From NCBI GenBank assembly GCA_030704615.1, contig CM060733.1, positions 50,034,001 to 50,098,000 on the forward strand: 64,000 bases of DNA, given 5' to 3'. How positions within the stretch are numbered: position 1 is the stretch's first letter; every line of letters starts with the position of its first letter. Origin of the DNA: Takakia lepidozioides (lineage: Eukaryota > Streptophyta > Takakiopsida > Takakiales > Takakiaceae). Positions 23,624 to 35,830 of this stretch are shown here, piece after piece. A program made the position numbers and the translations under genes. Below the pieces are notes generated by a model. The model was not told the origin of the DNA and made no database searches. It was given only the letters and a program-made list of their open reading frames with translations.

Positions 23624-26600
23624 ATGTCTACACCAAAATATGCAGTGCTTTCATGTCCACCTGATGCAAAAGTGGTTCGTTATCCTTGCAATGGAAACAA
23701 GTGCATTATCCCAGAACCTTGGTTATGCAATAGATTCAAACTTGTTCCGGGTTCAGTTTTTTTGGAGGATGATGGAGATGATGATGCCTCCACAGTGTTG
23801 CTTCCAGTTTTCAATGACGGCCAAAAGCAATGGGAGTTGTTTCCAGACACTTTCTCCAAGTACCGTGTCACAGGTACGAGCTATACACAGTCACATGATG
23901 AGAGGCACACTTCTATTGCAAGAAAGAACGATCAAGCTGCAACAAATGGGAGTTGTAAATTGAAGGAGGAGGTTGCAGATTCGGCGAGCTTGGGGTCTCA
24001 TAATTCGGATTGTGTTGAGGTTTCTAAGAGTGTATTTTGTGGATCTCAACCTTCCTCATCTGCTCATACGGTCTTGCTTCACGACATGAAGCCTCGGAAA
24101 ACTCCATTGGACAACACCACGTCTGATTGTTGCGAATCTGCGAGGGGTTTATCTTCATCTCCACGACTAGCAGGGGAGGCTACATCTGCATTTCCTTCTG
24201 GTGTGTTGTCCATTTTGAGTATCTTGGCCACTGCTCGGAGGAATGGATCAAAAGGAGAGCTTTCTACCTTGGACTATAGTCACATTCCAGTGCATCGTGT
24301 TCGGTGTCTTCCTCGAGCTTTTGATGGAAAAGTGATCCACGAACTCCCCCCGTGGTCAAACTACGTACGGACCGTGGTTCACAGTCCCTCCAAGGCATGG
24401 ACCGCAAGTTTGATGGTCATCCTTGGTGCAAGACCAATACCTACAATATGTCTGGTGTTCCAGATCATGTGAAATGTAGTAAGGTTCTTTGTGTTGGAAA
24501 GCTCATATGTCAAAGCAGCACTTGCCCCTTCTTCAAGAAAGAAGGAGAACGGAATGACCGCTATTGGGAAGCAATGCAGACAAGGTGTTCATTGCAGGAG
24601 CCCAAGTTCCATTCAACTAGTTCAAGTGTAGTTTCTGCAAAGAAAGACCTTTCTGTGAGGCGCATTGTGGGGCAAGAATGTACTATGTCACAACTTCCCT
24701 TCCAACATATACACGTGTTGCAGTTCACGTTGGGTTTCATAACCATCCATGTGCCAAGGGCGAGAATAGAGAGGCTGCGGAAATGCATCAAGCATGATTC
24801 AAGAGCACGTTAAGATGAAGCCATGGTCGACCCCGGGAGCTATTTCCTTGTCAATGGCCCAAAAGCTCTTGATTGATCGAGTTCTTGTGGCTGATGGCAC
24901 AGAGACAGTACGTCTTGAGGGAGAGGCTTTGGAAGATATTCTTGAAGAGTTTGCCCATGTTTGTAGCCCCAATGTGAAAAACAAGGTCGCATCCGCACGT
25001 GTCAATTCCATCATGTCCATATTGGAGTTGAAGCGTTTGAGTACATACCATTTCATTCACAGCAATCTCCTTCCAGGCCAGCATACTTCTCATCTCCCCC
25101 ATGTTTTCAAGATTCTATTGCTGGTCCCGGGAGTGGTGTTGATCTTGTGCGTCGCATGAGTGAGGGGATCTACGCACAAGTTGGGTAGTATTTTGACCAT
25201 GTCAAACGCATCAAGGATTGGACAACTCTTGCGTGTCATGTCTATGAACCATATGTCAAGCGAATGATGACCATTGCCATTTGCGATATGAAAACAGAGG
25301 ATGCAGATGCTCAGGTGTTATTCTGGGAGATGATCAATGAACAAGCAAAACTTGCTGGCTTGAACAAACCAAATTTTGCTGGCTTCATGGCGGATGCAGC
25401 AGGAGCGAATTGGGCTGCTGTTCGAAGGGTTTATGGATCTGATCCCAATGTCCCAATGGAAGGTAAAGAAAGAACATGTTTATATCATTGGGCTGAAAGC
25501 CTCCGAAGACACACCAACGACTATATCTTGGAGGACTTCCGTGAAAGGCACACTCAGCTCTGTTATGAATGGAAAGATAGTGCTACCTTGGAGGATGCTA
25601 CAACACATACATTGCAATTCGGGCTTGTGTGGCTCTCTTCAGGAGCATGCACAGAAAAGAGTCTGCCAAAACTAGATTCATGGCTTGCATGGTGGCACTA
25701 CAGATATCGAATGTGGGGCCAATGGATGAGAGAGGACATGGATGTGGAGGCAGATGCAGATATGCCTACCACTAATTTGTCTGAGGCAGTCCATTCTGCT
25801 TGGTGGAAGACAGCAGGCAATGGGAAAAAATGAAGGTGGATCTATATGAGGCCACCATGCATGACATGTCACGAGCTCTTTTCAGCAGGCAACATTTTAC
25901 AGGCACACCACAGGAAAGACATGGGGGACGGGGCCCGACAAAGAGGAGCTCATGTTGCGTCAAGCAGCTAGATCTAATAGCCTAGCAAAAATGGGTAAGG
26001 TTGTACGTGGCATAGTAGCTGGAACACCCATGCACACAAGAGGGGTTCAATTGGAGGGAGACAATCGCACTATTCCAGTCAAACGCAAGTTAGGCGATGA
26101 GCATGGTGGGCCAAACGAATCTTGGAGGTGTGATATGAATGTAAAGACTGTTCCAGTGCGCGCCACTGGGATGCCCAGTCCACACCAGCCATCTAGGTTT
26201 GTCAGCTCCAAATCAAGTCATGACATTCCTGGTTCTTCGACTTTCTGTGAGACAAATCCACATGTTGCTATCCCTCCTCAGCCAATGCAATGGGGAAATC
26301 CAGTGAGAGAGACACAAGACTTTTCCGATGCATTGTTCAGGATTCAGCGGACAGGTCCTGCTTCCATGGTTCGTTGTTCTGCCTTGGTTGGAGTTTCCAA
26401 GATAAATGCAAAGCGCTCATCAGGAAGGTAAAGGAAGTCCTGCACCTTGCTTCACTGGCAAGTTACTAGCACCGAACATGAAAGAACCAAAACTGCAAGT
26501 TTTTTGGTTTTGCCCCACAGATGTTGTTGTCGTGTGTTGGAGGGACCGTGCCATCCTATTGCTTGGGAAACCGGTGTATACCTAACGTGTGGCCTGTGAA

Positions 26601-27155
26601 GGTTGGAACCAACCTTACACAAGAAGAGGTGGACAACTTGACCCTTGCAGTTTTTGACTAGTCCATCCTCCCAACGTTCCTGATCCGAACTTTCCTGTGG
26701 GACCACTTCCAGTGGAACACATATTCATCAAGGTGTTGTCCTTCTGTGGGTAAGTATCCCACTAACGCTATGGGGTGTGCATTCGGCGTCGGGATCCGAC
26801 TCCTCGACACTTGAGTTGCCAAGAGTCAGCGGAGACTCTTATTGCTGAGGTTCGTGGATTCAGAAACGTGCCTCAGCCAGGTTATGGGAGAATTTACCAG
26901 CTACAAACAGAGGGATCTACCAGAGCAGGATTGGTTTACAATGTATACATTGGTCAGTTTCCATCTTGTGATTGTCCCGACTTTGATGAGCTATCTGTCA
27001 AGAAGAAAAAACAAACATATCTACCTTGTAAGCACATGTACTTCATGTACAACGTGCATCTAGGATGCGCCGGGGCTTATGAGATCCACCAACCTTCCCT
27101 TAGCCAGTTAGAGGTTAGGGCTATGCTAAAGAAGGACCCTAGTTCAACTTCTTAG
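23624..27155 (+). pseudogene. SWIM-type DDE transposase of element 1 (frameshifted)
   Basis: In order: N-terminal region from MSTPKYAVLSCPPDAKVV (23,624); a frame change near 24,350; a cysteine-rich part with KCSKVLCVGKLICQSSTC and GFHNHPCAKG, a likely DNA-binding zinc module; then the catalytic part, RMMTIAICDMKTEDADAQ, NFAGFMADAAGANWAAVR, ERTCLYHWAESL and NLSEAVHSAWW (25,260-25,830), with acidic residues placed as in MULE- and KDZ-like DDE enzymes. A linker frame (25,952-26,431) follows, then after more frameshifts a SWIM zinc finger, SCDCPDF...LPCKHMYFM (26,960-27,050). At least four frame changes or stops, so inactive unless introns explain some of them. The family is common in plant genomes as SWIM-domain proteins; exact superfamily not settled. 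Confidence 0.7.
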
Positions 27156-27852
27156 TGACACATGAAATGCACAAAAAAAGAACCTCTAACTTGTGCCGTT
27201 CATTTTCATGCATGTGACATGTAATTATCTTGTTACTACTTTATTCCAAACATGACACATAGCATTTGTTAGTACAAAAGTTCCTATTTTGGTTAAAATG
27301 GAACTTGTGTACCTGTCATACAAGTTTTCAAATTATAGAACTGCTTGGCATTACAAACAGACATGCAATGTGGTGGTTCCAAACATGACACATATGCATT
27401 TGTTAGTACAAAAGTCCATATTTTGGTTAATATGAAACTGTTTTCCTTGAATACTAGTTTGCAAACTATTACTTTGGCCAGGGATCTTGTATTCTCTTCA
27501 GTTTAAGGCTGTGCATTAGTTGGAGTTAGTGGTCACATGCATCTTTGACCATTGACTACTGATTTTGTTAGCTAAGATTTTTATTTTATTTTTTTCTATA
27601 TACATATGATGTAACATTTGCATATGCAATAAATACGTCGTATTCTATGTTATATAACTCCACTGCATACAATCTACAATGTGTGCATACAAATTTGTCA
27701 CATGCATATATAATAAGGGATTTTGTGCATGCATGCACGCAACCTGTGCATATGGAATAACAACCCCCTTTTCTGCCGGAACAAATGCAATGAGGCAAGG
27801 GAGTTCAATGAGTTCCGAATAGGATATAAATTGAACAAAAAAAATGCGAAGT
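27156..27852. repeat. Flank between elements 1 and 2 with a ~130-bp duplication
   Basis: AAACATGACACATA-GCATTTGTTAGTACAAAAGT appears near 27,249 and again near 27,381 with minor changes, followed in both by ATTTTGGTTAA. The rest is AT-rich. This should contain the right end of element 1 and the left end of element 2, but I cannot place terminal inverted repeats by eye. Confidence 0.45.
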
Positions 27853-28194
27853 TCAGTCTGATCCAGAGTCTGTACAATGTATCCCCGCGTCCACTGCATC
27901 CAAGTCCAAGAATTTCAGAACTCCAGATCTACGATGGCTACTCTTGCAATCGGGCAATAAGAAGTCAGGGGATAGAGCCTCGGCCATTTCAAGTGCCATT
28001 GCTTCGGCATAGACAGGAAGCACACAAGTGGAAAGGGGACTGTCGAAAACAGTCTCGGCACAAATGGGGGTTTCTCCTGAAGATCCATCGCTGTCATTCC
28101 TGCAAGTCAAAGCATGATAAAAGTTATTACTGCAATTTTGATGTATGCAAAATTGAACAAGCACCCAAACTGGAATGACATTTCCATGGCCGAC

Positions 28195-31100
28195 TTACTC
28201 ACATGAGAAGTCGTTGTCGATCTGCTTATCCTCGGTATCCTCATCATTTCTGATTTGAATTTGTTCAGTCTGTGTGCCAGACGTAGAGCCAGACACAAGA
28301 GGGAGGAGGACACTCTTGAATAGTTCGGTGTCGCCCTCCATGCCAAAAAGGCTTCTCCCACCAACCTTGCAAGCACGGTAAGTCGCACCTGCCAAGACAG
28401 AAAGCCTCAAGAAGGTTGTAGAGGATGCAAAATCGGATGCAAACTAGAAGACCTTCAGAATGGAAACAGTATTGAACCAACGAACTTGTGGATAGTGTGA
28501 GGTCGACCACCCTTGCAGAATGGTGCCTGCATGACTCCAAGAGCGTCTGCATGAACGCTGGGGTTCTCTCCCTTGCACCTCTCCATGGAAACCCGTCTGG
28601 TCTTTTGGCTGTCTGACTGGAGTGCATGAAATTGTACAGCATGTCATCCACATGCGGTTCATATGGGGGGTTGACAAAACACCCCTGGTCGGAAATTTCA
28701 AAGCTGCGAACGGATGAAGGTGTTTTGGAAGTGCGAATCCGCCTCAGGCAGATTGCCTCAAACATCCTTGTCTGGCAAAGATGCAAGGTAGGAGTGAGAC
28801 ATAGAAATTCGAAAGAAATTCTGGCGTAGGAAAGAACAGAACATGGACTGCAAATGTAAACTACAATGGAATGTTTTTGTGATGATCGGTGCCGATCATC
28901 ACATATGGTGGTAGAGCAAGCCAGCAGAAACAACTGAAAAGACATTGGGAAACTGTTCAGAGTAGGGCGGTGCCATACCAGCTGTCCAGGGCAACCACCT
29001 TTCAGAAGGTACAGGATGTTCACACAATTCGTCCTCAGAATTTCGAACCCAGACGACTTCAGGTATGATGCCAGACCCCTACGACTATCTTTATCACATG
29101 ACTGGAAGAGCAAAAGCGTTCCTACATCTGAAAGGAAATTATTGCAGAAGCCAAATACCCAACTCCAGTAGTTCTCATCGAATTTGTTCCAGGATGGAGT
29201 CTTTCCCTTTGGAGGAACGTCGGGGACAGGCAAGCCGTCTGGGATGTCAAGGATGACCATGTCAGCGGCAAAGGGTTTTTGAACACCGCATACGAATGAG
29301 GGACCATTGCTCACCTGCAGCATACCGGTATAATTTCAAGTCAAACAGAAATGAGGGTCCCAACAAAAACCATCATCTACATTAGCATACACAAAATTCG
29401 AAAGTCCCATGTGAAGAGGAAGATTCTTACTAGATTAAGAAATGAAATCATGTTATCCCAAGTTGGTGATGGCACCCTCGAGTAACTCTTTCTTCGAGTC
29501 TCCATCATCGCCAGCCATCCCTCATTCACAATCTTGATCTGCCCTGCCAAGTCCGCACGGGAAGGGTGTGGCTTGGCATCGAATGGACATTGAACAGTGA
29601 GGGTGTACCTCCCAGCGGCCTCATCTTTCTCTTTGTCCTCGCCTTTCTCCTTTTCCGTCTCTTTCTCCTTCGCCTTCTCCTTCCCCTTAGCCTGCTCCTT
29701 CTCTTTTTCCTTAGGCTTCCCAGGTGACTTGGCTACTACCTCCGGAGCCTTTGGATCTTTCCCCTTTCGACCCGCCTTCCTGCCTTTCTGTGGAGTTGCT
29801 TGCACGTCTGGCTCCTTTGCGGCCAATGAAGCAATGTTCCTCTGGTACTCTTTGTCGTTCAAAGGTGCCAGCATCTTCGCATGGTTGTTCATATACTTCA
29901 TTTGCTGCTCTTGAAATGTCATGTGCTGTGGAGGGCAGTCGAGGTACCATCCACAGTCCCTGAAGTGGGCAGGACTCCAGTCCCTCAAGATACCAGCTGT
30001 GTACATGGTGGGATCGTTGGCAGGGTCAGACCACATGTCCAGGTAATCTGGGATTCCACTCAGGTGTTTTCCTTCCATCAACACATATTTAGTGTACCTG
30101 CGGAGGCTCAAAATAACACCATCCCCCAAAACAAGATATCAGAAAGCAGAAGAAAGTGATGATCAGTGGCGATCATCACTTTCACATGAGAGAGAATGCA
30201 ACATGGGTTGGAAAATCCTTATGATTATGTAGACTGCGCAAATGGGAAATGTGATGGTCGGCACCGACCATCACTTCATTCATCAGAAACAGACTGCCTA
30301 TGATAACAGAGGCAGGATTAAGGATGGAAACAAAGACATAATCAGCAGTGACAACTGTTTGATTGGAGAATATCATAGCAGTGGATGTGATGATCGGTAC
30401 CGACCATCACCAAACTGCTGTGTAGCAGAAAAGAAATACAAAGCTTCTCTCAATGAGGCATGACAAAAGTTTAAAGAATGTGTTGGATAGGCATATGGCA
30501 TTGCACCTGTAAACAACACGCATCATCGCCCACTCCCCTCCAACTTGACTATCGAAATCGTTCGACCTCAATATGTTGCCATCCTTGGAGAACTCTCGGA
30601 AGAAACAGTACCGCCACGTGAGACCTTTCCACTTTCTAATGTACGCCTCCAAGGTCATCTGTGGTGGTGAGACCATCGAAATATTCAAGTCCTTCAAATT
30701 CTGCTCCAGGACAAGAATGGCGCGTTTCTCCAGCTGCAATGGGAACATGTATCAGAATTGCACATGACAAAGCTATAGGATATTTCATATTTAACAGGTA
30801 CTTGAATCCACAAATACCTGACTCCAAAATGTGGCCTTGTGAAGCCACTGATCAAGAACAATATCACTTATTCCCTCGACCTTGGTGCCAGGCTGGATTG
30901 TGCTCTTTGGGAACTGATTCAGATCCTTCACCGTCTGATCCGGGTTCCAAATCTCAAGCCATCTCACTTTTGTCTGGTTGTCAACCATAGAGAGAGCCAG
31001 CCTGTGCAATTTCTCCTGTTGCATCTCTGGATGTACATGCTTGTCGTAGTGGGATTTGATTTGGAGAAGGAACTCCTCCCCAAGTCCGGGATCCACTATT

Positions 31101-32218
31101 CTCAATTGCTTCAGGAAGGCCGACATCAGCTTCGTTCTCCTTATCTCGTACTCCTTCTTTATGGCTGCTCCAACTCCTTTAGCAGTCCTCAGCTCTTCTG
31201 CTGTAGTGCGGTAGTACTCAGATTTCCCCCTCTCGGCGGCCTCTGCCAGTTCTTGCTGCAAGTATCAACGATTGGATTAGCAGACATACAATTGAAAATT
31301 TGTATGTAATAACATAGGAAGAAGTGGTTTGGGCCATACCGCATACATGTACTCCAAAAATGCATCTCGGGTCAACGAGTACCAGGTCCCTGCAGATCTT
31401 CATGTTTCGCACTTCTTGATGACATCAGGAAGTAGCACTGTGTGGAATTCATCGAGCTTCATCAAGCCAATTCTCTGAATGCGGAATAGTGTGTGGACCA
31501 GGCTCGTAGTAACATGTGATTTCTCTGTCGATCTGCAAGCAGGGAATACACATTGCATACGTAAGAAATATTTAACGTTTGGACTTGAAATGCGCACAAC
31601 ATGCAATTTGAAAGGCTATGGGTTTCTGAGGAAGTCCTACTTGTTCACGTCATGCATAGCTGTCAAAAGTCTGGCGATGTCATTCCCAGGATCCAGAACC
31701 ATTGCCTCCACAGCACAATGCTTGTCATTGTCTTTTGAATGGTGTTTCGCAATGTACCCCATCCAAGCTAGCAAGCGATGGTTCCCGTCCCAGACATAGA
31801 ACATGTGGTTGCATAACTGCTGGATGTTATGTCCAAGCAGCAGAGAGTCCTCAAACTCGTCATTCACATCCTTCCAGCAATCATCCCAGTTGTCCGTAAT
31901 CTCTGGGCTCACTTTTGTGCTGTGACCATTAGTATCCTTCAGTGAGACGTAAAAAACTTGTGCACCCATTCGATACCCATGCACGAAATTTGTTTCCAAC
32001 TTGGTAATGTCATGCGAAAGTGGAGGACAAACAACAGGCATGGAGATCATCCGGCAAAGAGGGATTTCAAGATGTCCTCCGGAGACGATCATGTCCCTAA
32101 TAACCTCCTGGGAATTTACCTTTTGATATGACATAAGTTGTTTCGCCTTGTCAAGGTAGTGCAATTCAGGCTCGTCAGTGTCTTCGCTGTTATCAGAACT
32201 CTTTGTGGAGTCATCACC
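28195..32218 (-). pseudogene. ParB-like / DNA methyltransferase gene of element 2 (exon 1 missing)
   Basis: Homologue of the element 1 gene with the same intron positions and phases: exon 2 from about 32218 to 31641, then 31340-31532, 30818-31255, 30507-30733, 29431-30097, 28979-29314 (336 bases, as in element 1), 28486-28771, 28195-28388. Exon 2 has LEIPLCRMISMPVV and FYVWDGNHRLLAWMGYI. Exon 6 carries a long lysine/glutamate-rich linker. Exon 7 has DMVILDIPDGLPVP at motif IV; exon 8 PWRGARERTPAFMQTLLE; exons 8-9 join to VVDLTLSTSATYRACK and GRSLFGMEGD. The SAM-binding loop has lost both glycines (AGTG becomes LSTS), and exon 3 has an in-frame TGA after KKCET. No exon 1 was found. A further minus-strand frame at 27,853-28,100 may be an extra 3' exon. 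Probably inactive as an enzyme. Confidence 0.72.
28879..30410. repeat. Element 2 palindromes inside introns (4 copies)
   Basis: 24-bp inverted repeats with half-site GTGATGATCGGT (and variants) at 28879-28902, 30156-30179, 30251-30274 and 30387-30410. All four lie in introns of the element 2 methyltransferase gene, between exons 7/8 and 5/6. Coding exons contain none. Confidence 0.88.
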
Positions 32219-32240
32219 TTGACTCCGTTCTCACTAGACT

Positions 32241-33024
32241 GCGATGATCGGTGCCGATCATCAGGATGATGCAAGCGATGGTCGGTACCGCACATCACCA
32301 CAAGACAACATTGGGATGCAAACACCCGCGAGGTCTAAATATGATGGTCAGCACCGATCATCACTATAAGTCAGAATCCCCTCTATTACACATTGAACTT
32401 GATGTCCTCTCTTGGATTCTGGTGCATTGCCAATCTGTTCAAAAAGTGATGATCGGTACCGATCATCACAATCAGATTGCATTAGGAAGCGAACCCCATG
32501 ACGTCTGAGTGTGATGGTCGGCACCGATCATCACATTTAGTCAGAATCCCTTCTTTCACCCACTGAACTTGGTCTCCTTTTATGGATTCTGGTGTATTGC
32601 CAAACCGTTCAAACAGTCGCACTGGAAGCCTTTGTAGAATGAAATTTTTTAGGTGGAGAAATGTCCATTCAACTTCATATTTGGAACTGGAGAAACATAA
32701 AAGCGATGGTCGGTGTCGACCATCACCTCCAAGTCCATTTCTATGCTCTATATCTCATACAATGAAATGCAGAATTCTGCTGTGAAGTGATGATCGGTGC
32801 CGACCATCACATCCAGACCTCATGGGTTGTGCTTCCCAAGGCAGTCTGATTGTGATGATCGGTACCGACCATCACTATTTAAGTGCCAAGGGATGCACAA
32901 ACAATGGGAGCTGAATGTGATGGTCGGTACCGATCATCACTTTCCTGAACGACCACGCCATTTCTAAACTGTTCTGAACAAGAAGGGAATGGACCTCAAA
33001 GCGATGATCGTTACCGATCATCGC
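32241..33024. repeat. Element 2 palindrome array (10 copies)
   Basis: 24-bp inverted repeats, consensus half-site GTGATGRTCGGT followed by its mirror, at 32241, 32275, 32341, 32446, 32511, 32703, 32787, 32852, 32917 and 33001. The copy at 32446-32469 is a perfect palindrome around GGTACC. Others differ mostly by paired changes (GGTGCC, GGCACC, GATC/GACC). The DNA between copies is only weakly repeated, so the palindromes are conserved beyond their surroundings. Confidence 0.9.
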
Positions 33025-33090
33025 TTCAACGTCATTGCAAGATGCGTCTTTAGTTCCCTGTCACTCTTGAATCACAATGAAAATCGCATT

Positions 33091-34202
33091 ATTTGGGAAC
33101 GCCACTTGTTTCTAGAGTTCCACATCTTGAAGGGGATGAGAGATTCGGCTCACGTAAGAGGAAATTGAACACCCCACCTGGTTCGGATTCCGATTCGCAC
33201 AGGGCAAACCGTGATAACTTCTCGAAGCCTCATGTTCCCCTGCATGGCAGATCCATGTCCGGAACCTCCATTCTGGACGAACCTCCGACTCGACGGCAGG
33301 CTCCAGCATCTAACAATGCCACTCAAATGGTGCAAGAGAGAAACTATCCCCTTGATGTGCTGGAGTCCGCATGCCCCGACCACGTTTGGCACATAGAACG
33401 CACAAGTGCAAGGTCTCGTGTGAAATGTACAACGATCAGGGCAACTAATTTCGAGAAGTGCACTTCATCTATATCCAAAGGCGGTGCCCGGACTCCTGCT
33501 CCGACTTTCACGGGTTTGATGCGTCCATACGGCCAACCAGAAGCAAAGAACCACAAGTTCTGGTTGTGCGCAGACGATCGTGGTAGATGTGTGCATGGAA
33601 CTATGCGTCCTTCCGTGGTGATGAAGCCAGCTCCTCCAACCATTTGGCCCGTCAAGGTGGGAACACATCTCACAAGTTAAGAGATTGCAATGCTGGAGGA
33701 GGCAGGCTTTTCCCTTGCGAGACAACCCCTACTGCATACATGTGTTTCTACTTCTGCGTCCTCTCGGGTCCCCCCGGAAAATCCTCACTTGTGGCCAACC
33801 AAACGAGATGGAAAGCTGGTTCGGCGTTTCCCTCCAACCGCTGAACACTTCGGCAAAGTGGAGTCCGCAAGAATGCTCCAAGCTCGTGTTGCAAGCACCA
33901 CGGAAGTGCCCGATCCAGTATATGGTCGGGTGTACACAATGATCACTTCGACATCTGCTGTTCATGACAGGGCCTACGACATCACAGTTTCCAATTTTCC
34001 CAATTGCACATGTCCTGATTTTGTGAATATACTATCAACCAGTTTGGGCAAGAGAGGTAAATTCATACCCTGCAAACATTTGTATTTCGTATTTTTGAAG
34101 AGGATGGTTTGCGATCCCAAACGTGACAACTTCGTTCACCAGGCCACTCTGAGTTTCAACGAGGTCGATACTCTATTGCAGCGGGATACAACACATAGGT
34201 AG
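33091..34202 (+). pseudogene. C-terminal remnant of the element 2 SWIM transposase
   Basis: First frame (MGTPLVSRVPHLEGDERFG..., to a stop at 33,680) matches the element 1 linker beginning HTRGVQLEGDN; the second frame continues to the SWIM finger NCTCPDF...IPCKHLYFVFL (34,000-34,095) and ends at DTLLQRDTTHR. No DDE catalytic region and no N-terminal zinc module remain, so it cannot catalyse transposition by itself. A frame change near 33,690 joins the two halves. Confidence 0.7.
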
Positions 34203-34715
34203 CATCAACTATGCCATGTGGTATATGGACGATCATGCTATGAAATGTGCAATTTGTAACATTGTCATGGAAATTCAATTCAAATCAATTCGTTTGCATT
34301 ATCGTCGGCGGTGCAATGATATGGCGTCCCTTATCCCTCCATTATCCTTCCAACTCTACTGAGTGAGCTCTGAGTGGCAACTTTTAAAAGCACATTCATC
34401 ATTGCACCGTTCGAAGTGTACATGTCTTCCTATCGTTGTGCACTGCAACCATCTTTTGAAGATGATCCTAACTCTCATTGTTATTTGGGGAGGGAGCAAG
34501 GTCTTCATGTTGCAGCATCTATGGCACACACTTTGTGAGGATATTTCAAACCATTGTAATTATAAAAGTGAAACAAACATTTGTAATTGCACAATGTTGG
34601 TTGCTACAATTGTAGGCCTCATGGTAGTCTTTATTGTATTCAGCCAAGGATTCCCTTCATTATTCCCACGGTCATAAGACCATCCTCGGTTATAGGCGGC
34701 GCATGTTCATGCTGA
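34203..34715. other. Right flank of element 2, no gene
   Basis: AT-rich sequence with no coding signal; the terminus of element 2 should lie here. I see no clear inverted repeat to the left flank. Confidence 0.4.
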
Positions 34716-34870
34716 CGTGGCAGATGACAGCGCAGGGCCACGTCAACATTTGCCGCCACATCAGCCTGCTTACATCACGCTCACGCCACGTCAGCGTGGG
34801 TGCACGCTCACGCCACGTCACTCTTGCGTGAGCGTACGCTCGCGCACTCACGCACAAGGCTCACGCCATT
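34716..34870. repeat. CACGTCA / GCTCACGCC cluster next to PPR fragment
   Basis: Multiple CACGTCA, CGCTCACGCC and GCGTGAGCG words in about 150 bases, like the cluster at 16.1 kb beside the other PPR pseudogene. Confidence 0.55.
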
Positions 34871-34917
34871 GCGTCGTTGGTGGTTCAGGTTGGGCTCACC
34901 CCTTCGCGCATCTATGC

Positions 34918-35830
34918 TCACAGGTCTCCAAGGCATTCGTACCACGCCCATGCTTGGTAAATCCTGCCAACATTATATTCCACGTAATCAAAGATCGTTG
35001 AGGCATTCTGTGTTGAACACTTGGTGATCATCCATGATGCTCCCCTTAACATACATGTTGACAAGGGTGTTGAGTAGAAAAACGTTTGGCGTGAATCCGC
35101 TTTGGACAATATGAGTGTGCACCTGCTTTCCAGCTTTCCTGCCAAGAGCCAAGAGCCAAGAGCCCACATTTGCAGGATGGACAAACTTCTTCACATCGTA
35201 CATTAAAAAAAAGCCACACCTTGCGATCGCGGTTGTTCCATCATCATGAAGGATCTGTAAAACCCTCAATATGCCAGCTCTGCTCTGAGCAATCCAGGGC
35301 CGAGTCTGATGGGAAAGCAAACCAGGCTGAAACAGGTCAAAGAAGAATCTTGCCATCATTAAATCCACGTGATCAACGCTCGTTCATAAAACAGGGATTG
35401 TGTTGTACTGTGTTGCACCCAAGCATTTGCACTAGGAAGACAGATGAAAATGCTCAATGGAAGTAGTATTTGCCTTCTCTTGCAACTTCAATGCTGCCAC
35501 ATTTGGCATACATGTCTACCAGGGTATCGTTCGGAATGACATCTCGTACAATTCCAGCTCTGATGATGTCAGCATGGACCTCTTTGCCCTTTTCCAGGGC
35601 TGCCAGGCTCGCACACGCATTGCATCTACAAACGAACGTGACCAGGTTTGCCTTTACCCTTCCCACATCATTTGCTCATAGGTCTCCAATGCCTCCATCC
35701 CACATCTGTGCTGGGGCATATCCTGCGATCATCACACTCTAGGTTCGTTCAGCCATATTCTCAAACACTCCCTTTGTATCCTCAATACTACCACATCTGT
35801 TTATGGATACCCTAAATTTGACAATGTCAC
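34918..35830 (-). pseudogene. Second PPR pseudogene fragment
   Basis: From high to low coordinate: RCGSIEDTKGVFENMAER, KANLVTFVCRCNACASLAAL, EKGKEVHADIIRAGIV, DTLVDMYAKCGSIEVAR; then an unrelated or differently framed stretch, then GKQVHTHIVQSGFTPNVFLL and NTLVNMYVKGSIMDDHQVF. Stops and frame changes separate the pieces. The two halves use different PPR subtypes (GKEVHADI versus GKQVHTHI), so this may be a chimera of two PPR sources. Confidence 0.75.

Larger units (their letters stand above)
17462..27155. mobile_element. Element 1: transposon with ParB-methyltransferase gene and SWIM-type transposase
   Basis: Minimum extent, taken from the stop of the minus-strand ParB-methyltransferase gene to the stop of the plus-strand transposase; the outer termini were not identified. 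The genes are head to head, separated by about 1 kb (22,586-23,623). A 13-copy palindrome array sits in intron 1 of the methyltransferase gene. Element 2 lies directly to the right in the same orientation and shares both genes but not the palindrome sequence. Confidence 0.75.
27853..34202. mobile_element. Element 2: deletion derivative of the ParB-methyltransferase transposon
   Basis: Minimum extent from a possible last exon of the minus gene to the transposase stop. Same gene order and orientation as element 1, with protein similarity along the whole methyltransferase gene, but a completely different palindrome. Exon 1 of the methyltransferase gene and the transposase N-terminal and catalytic parts are absent, which fits one internal deletion between about 33,025 and 33,090. 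Confidence 0.7.

Noticed and set aside
29597-29914. Serine/phenylalanine-rich plus-strand frame
   Set aside because: It is the exact antisense of the lysine/glutamate-rich linker in exon 6 of the element 2 methyltransferase gene.
21335-33024. CRISPR-like arrays for the regularly spaced short repeats
   Set aside because: Repeats are palindromic and degenerate, spacing is irregular, the DNA is plant nuclear, and no cas genes exist; arrays fit protein-binding motifs better.
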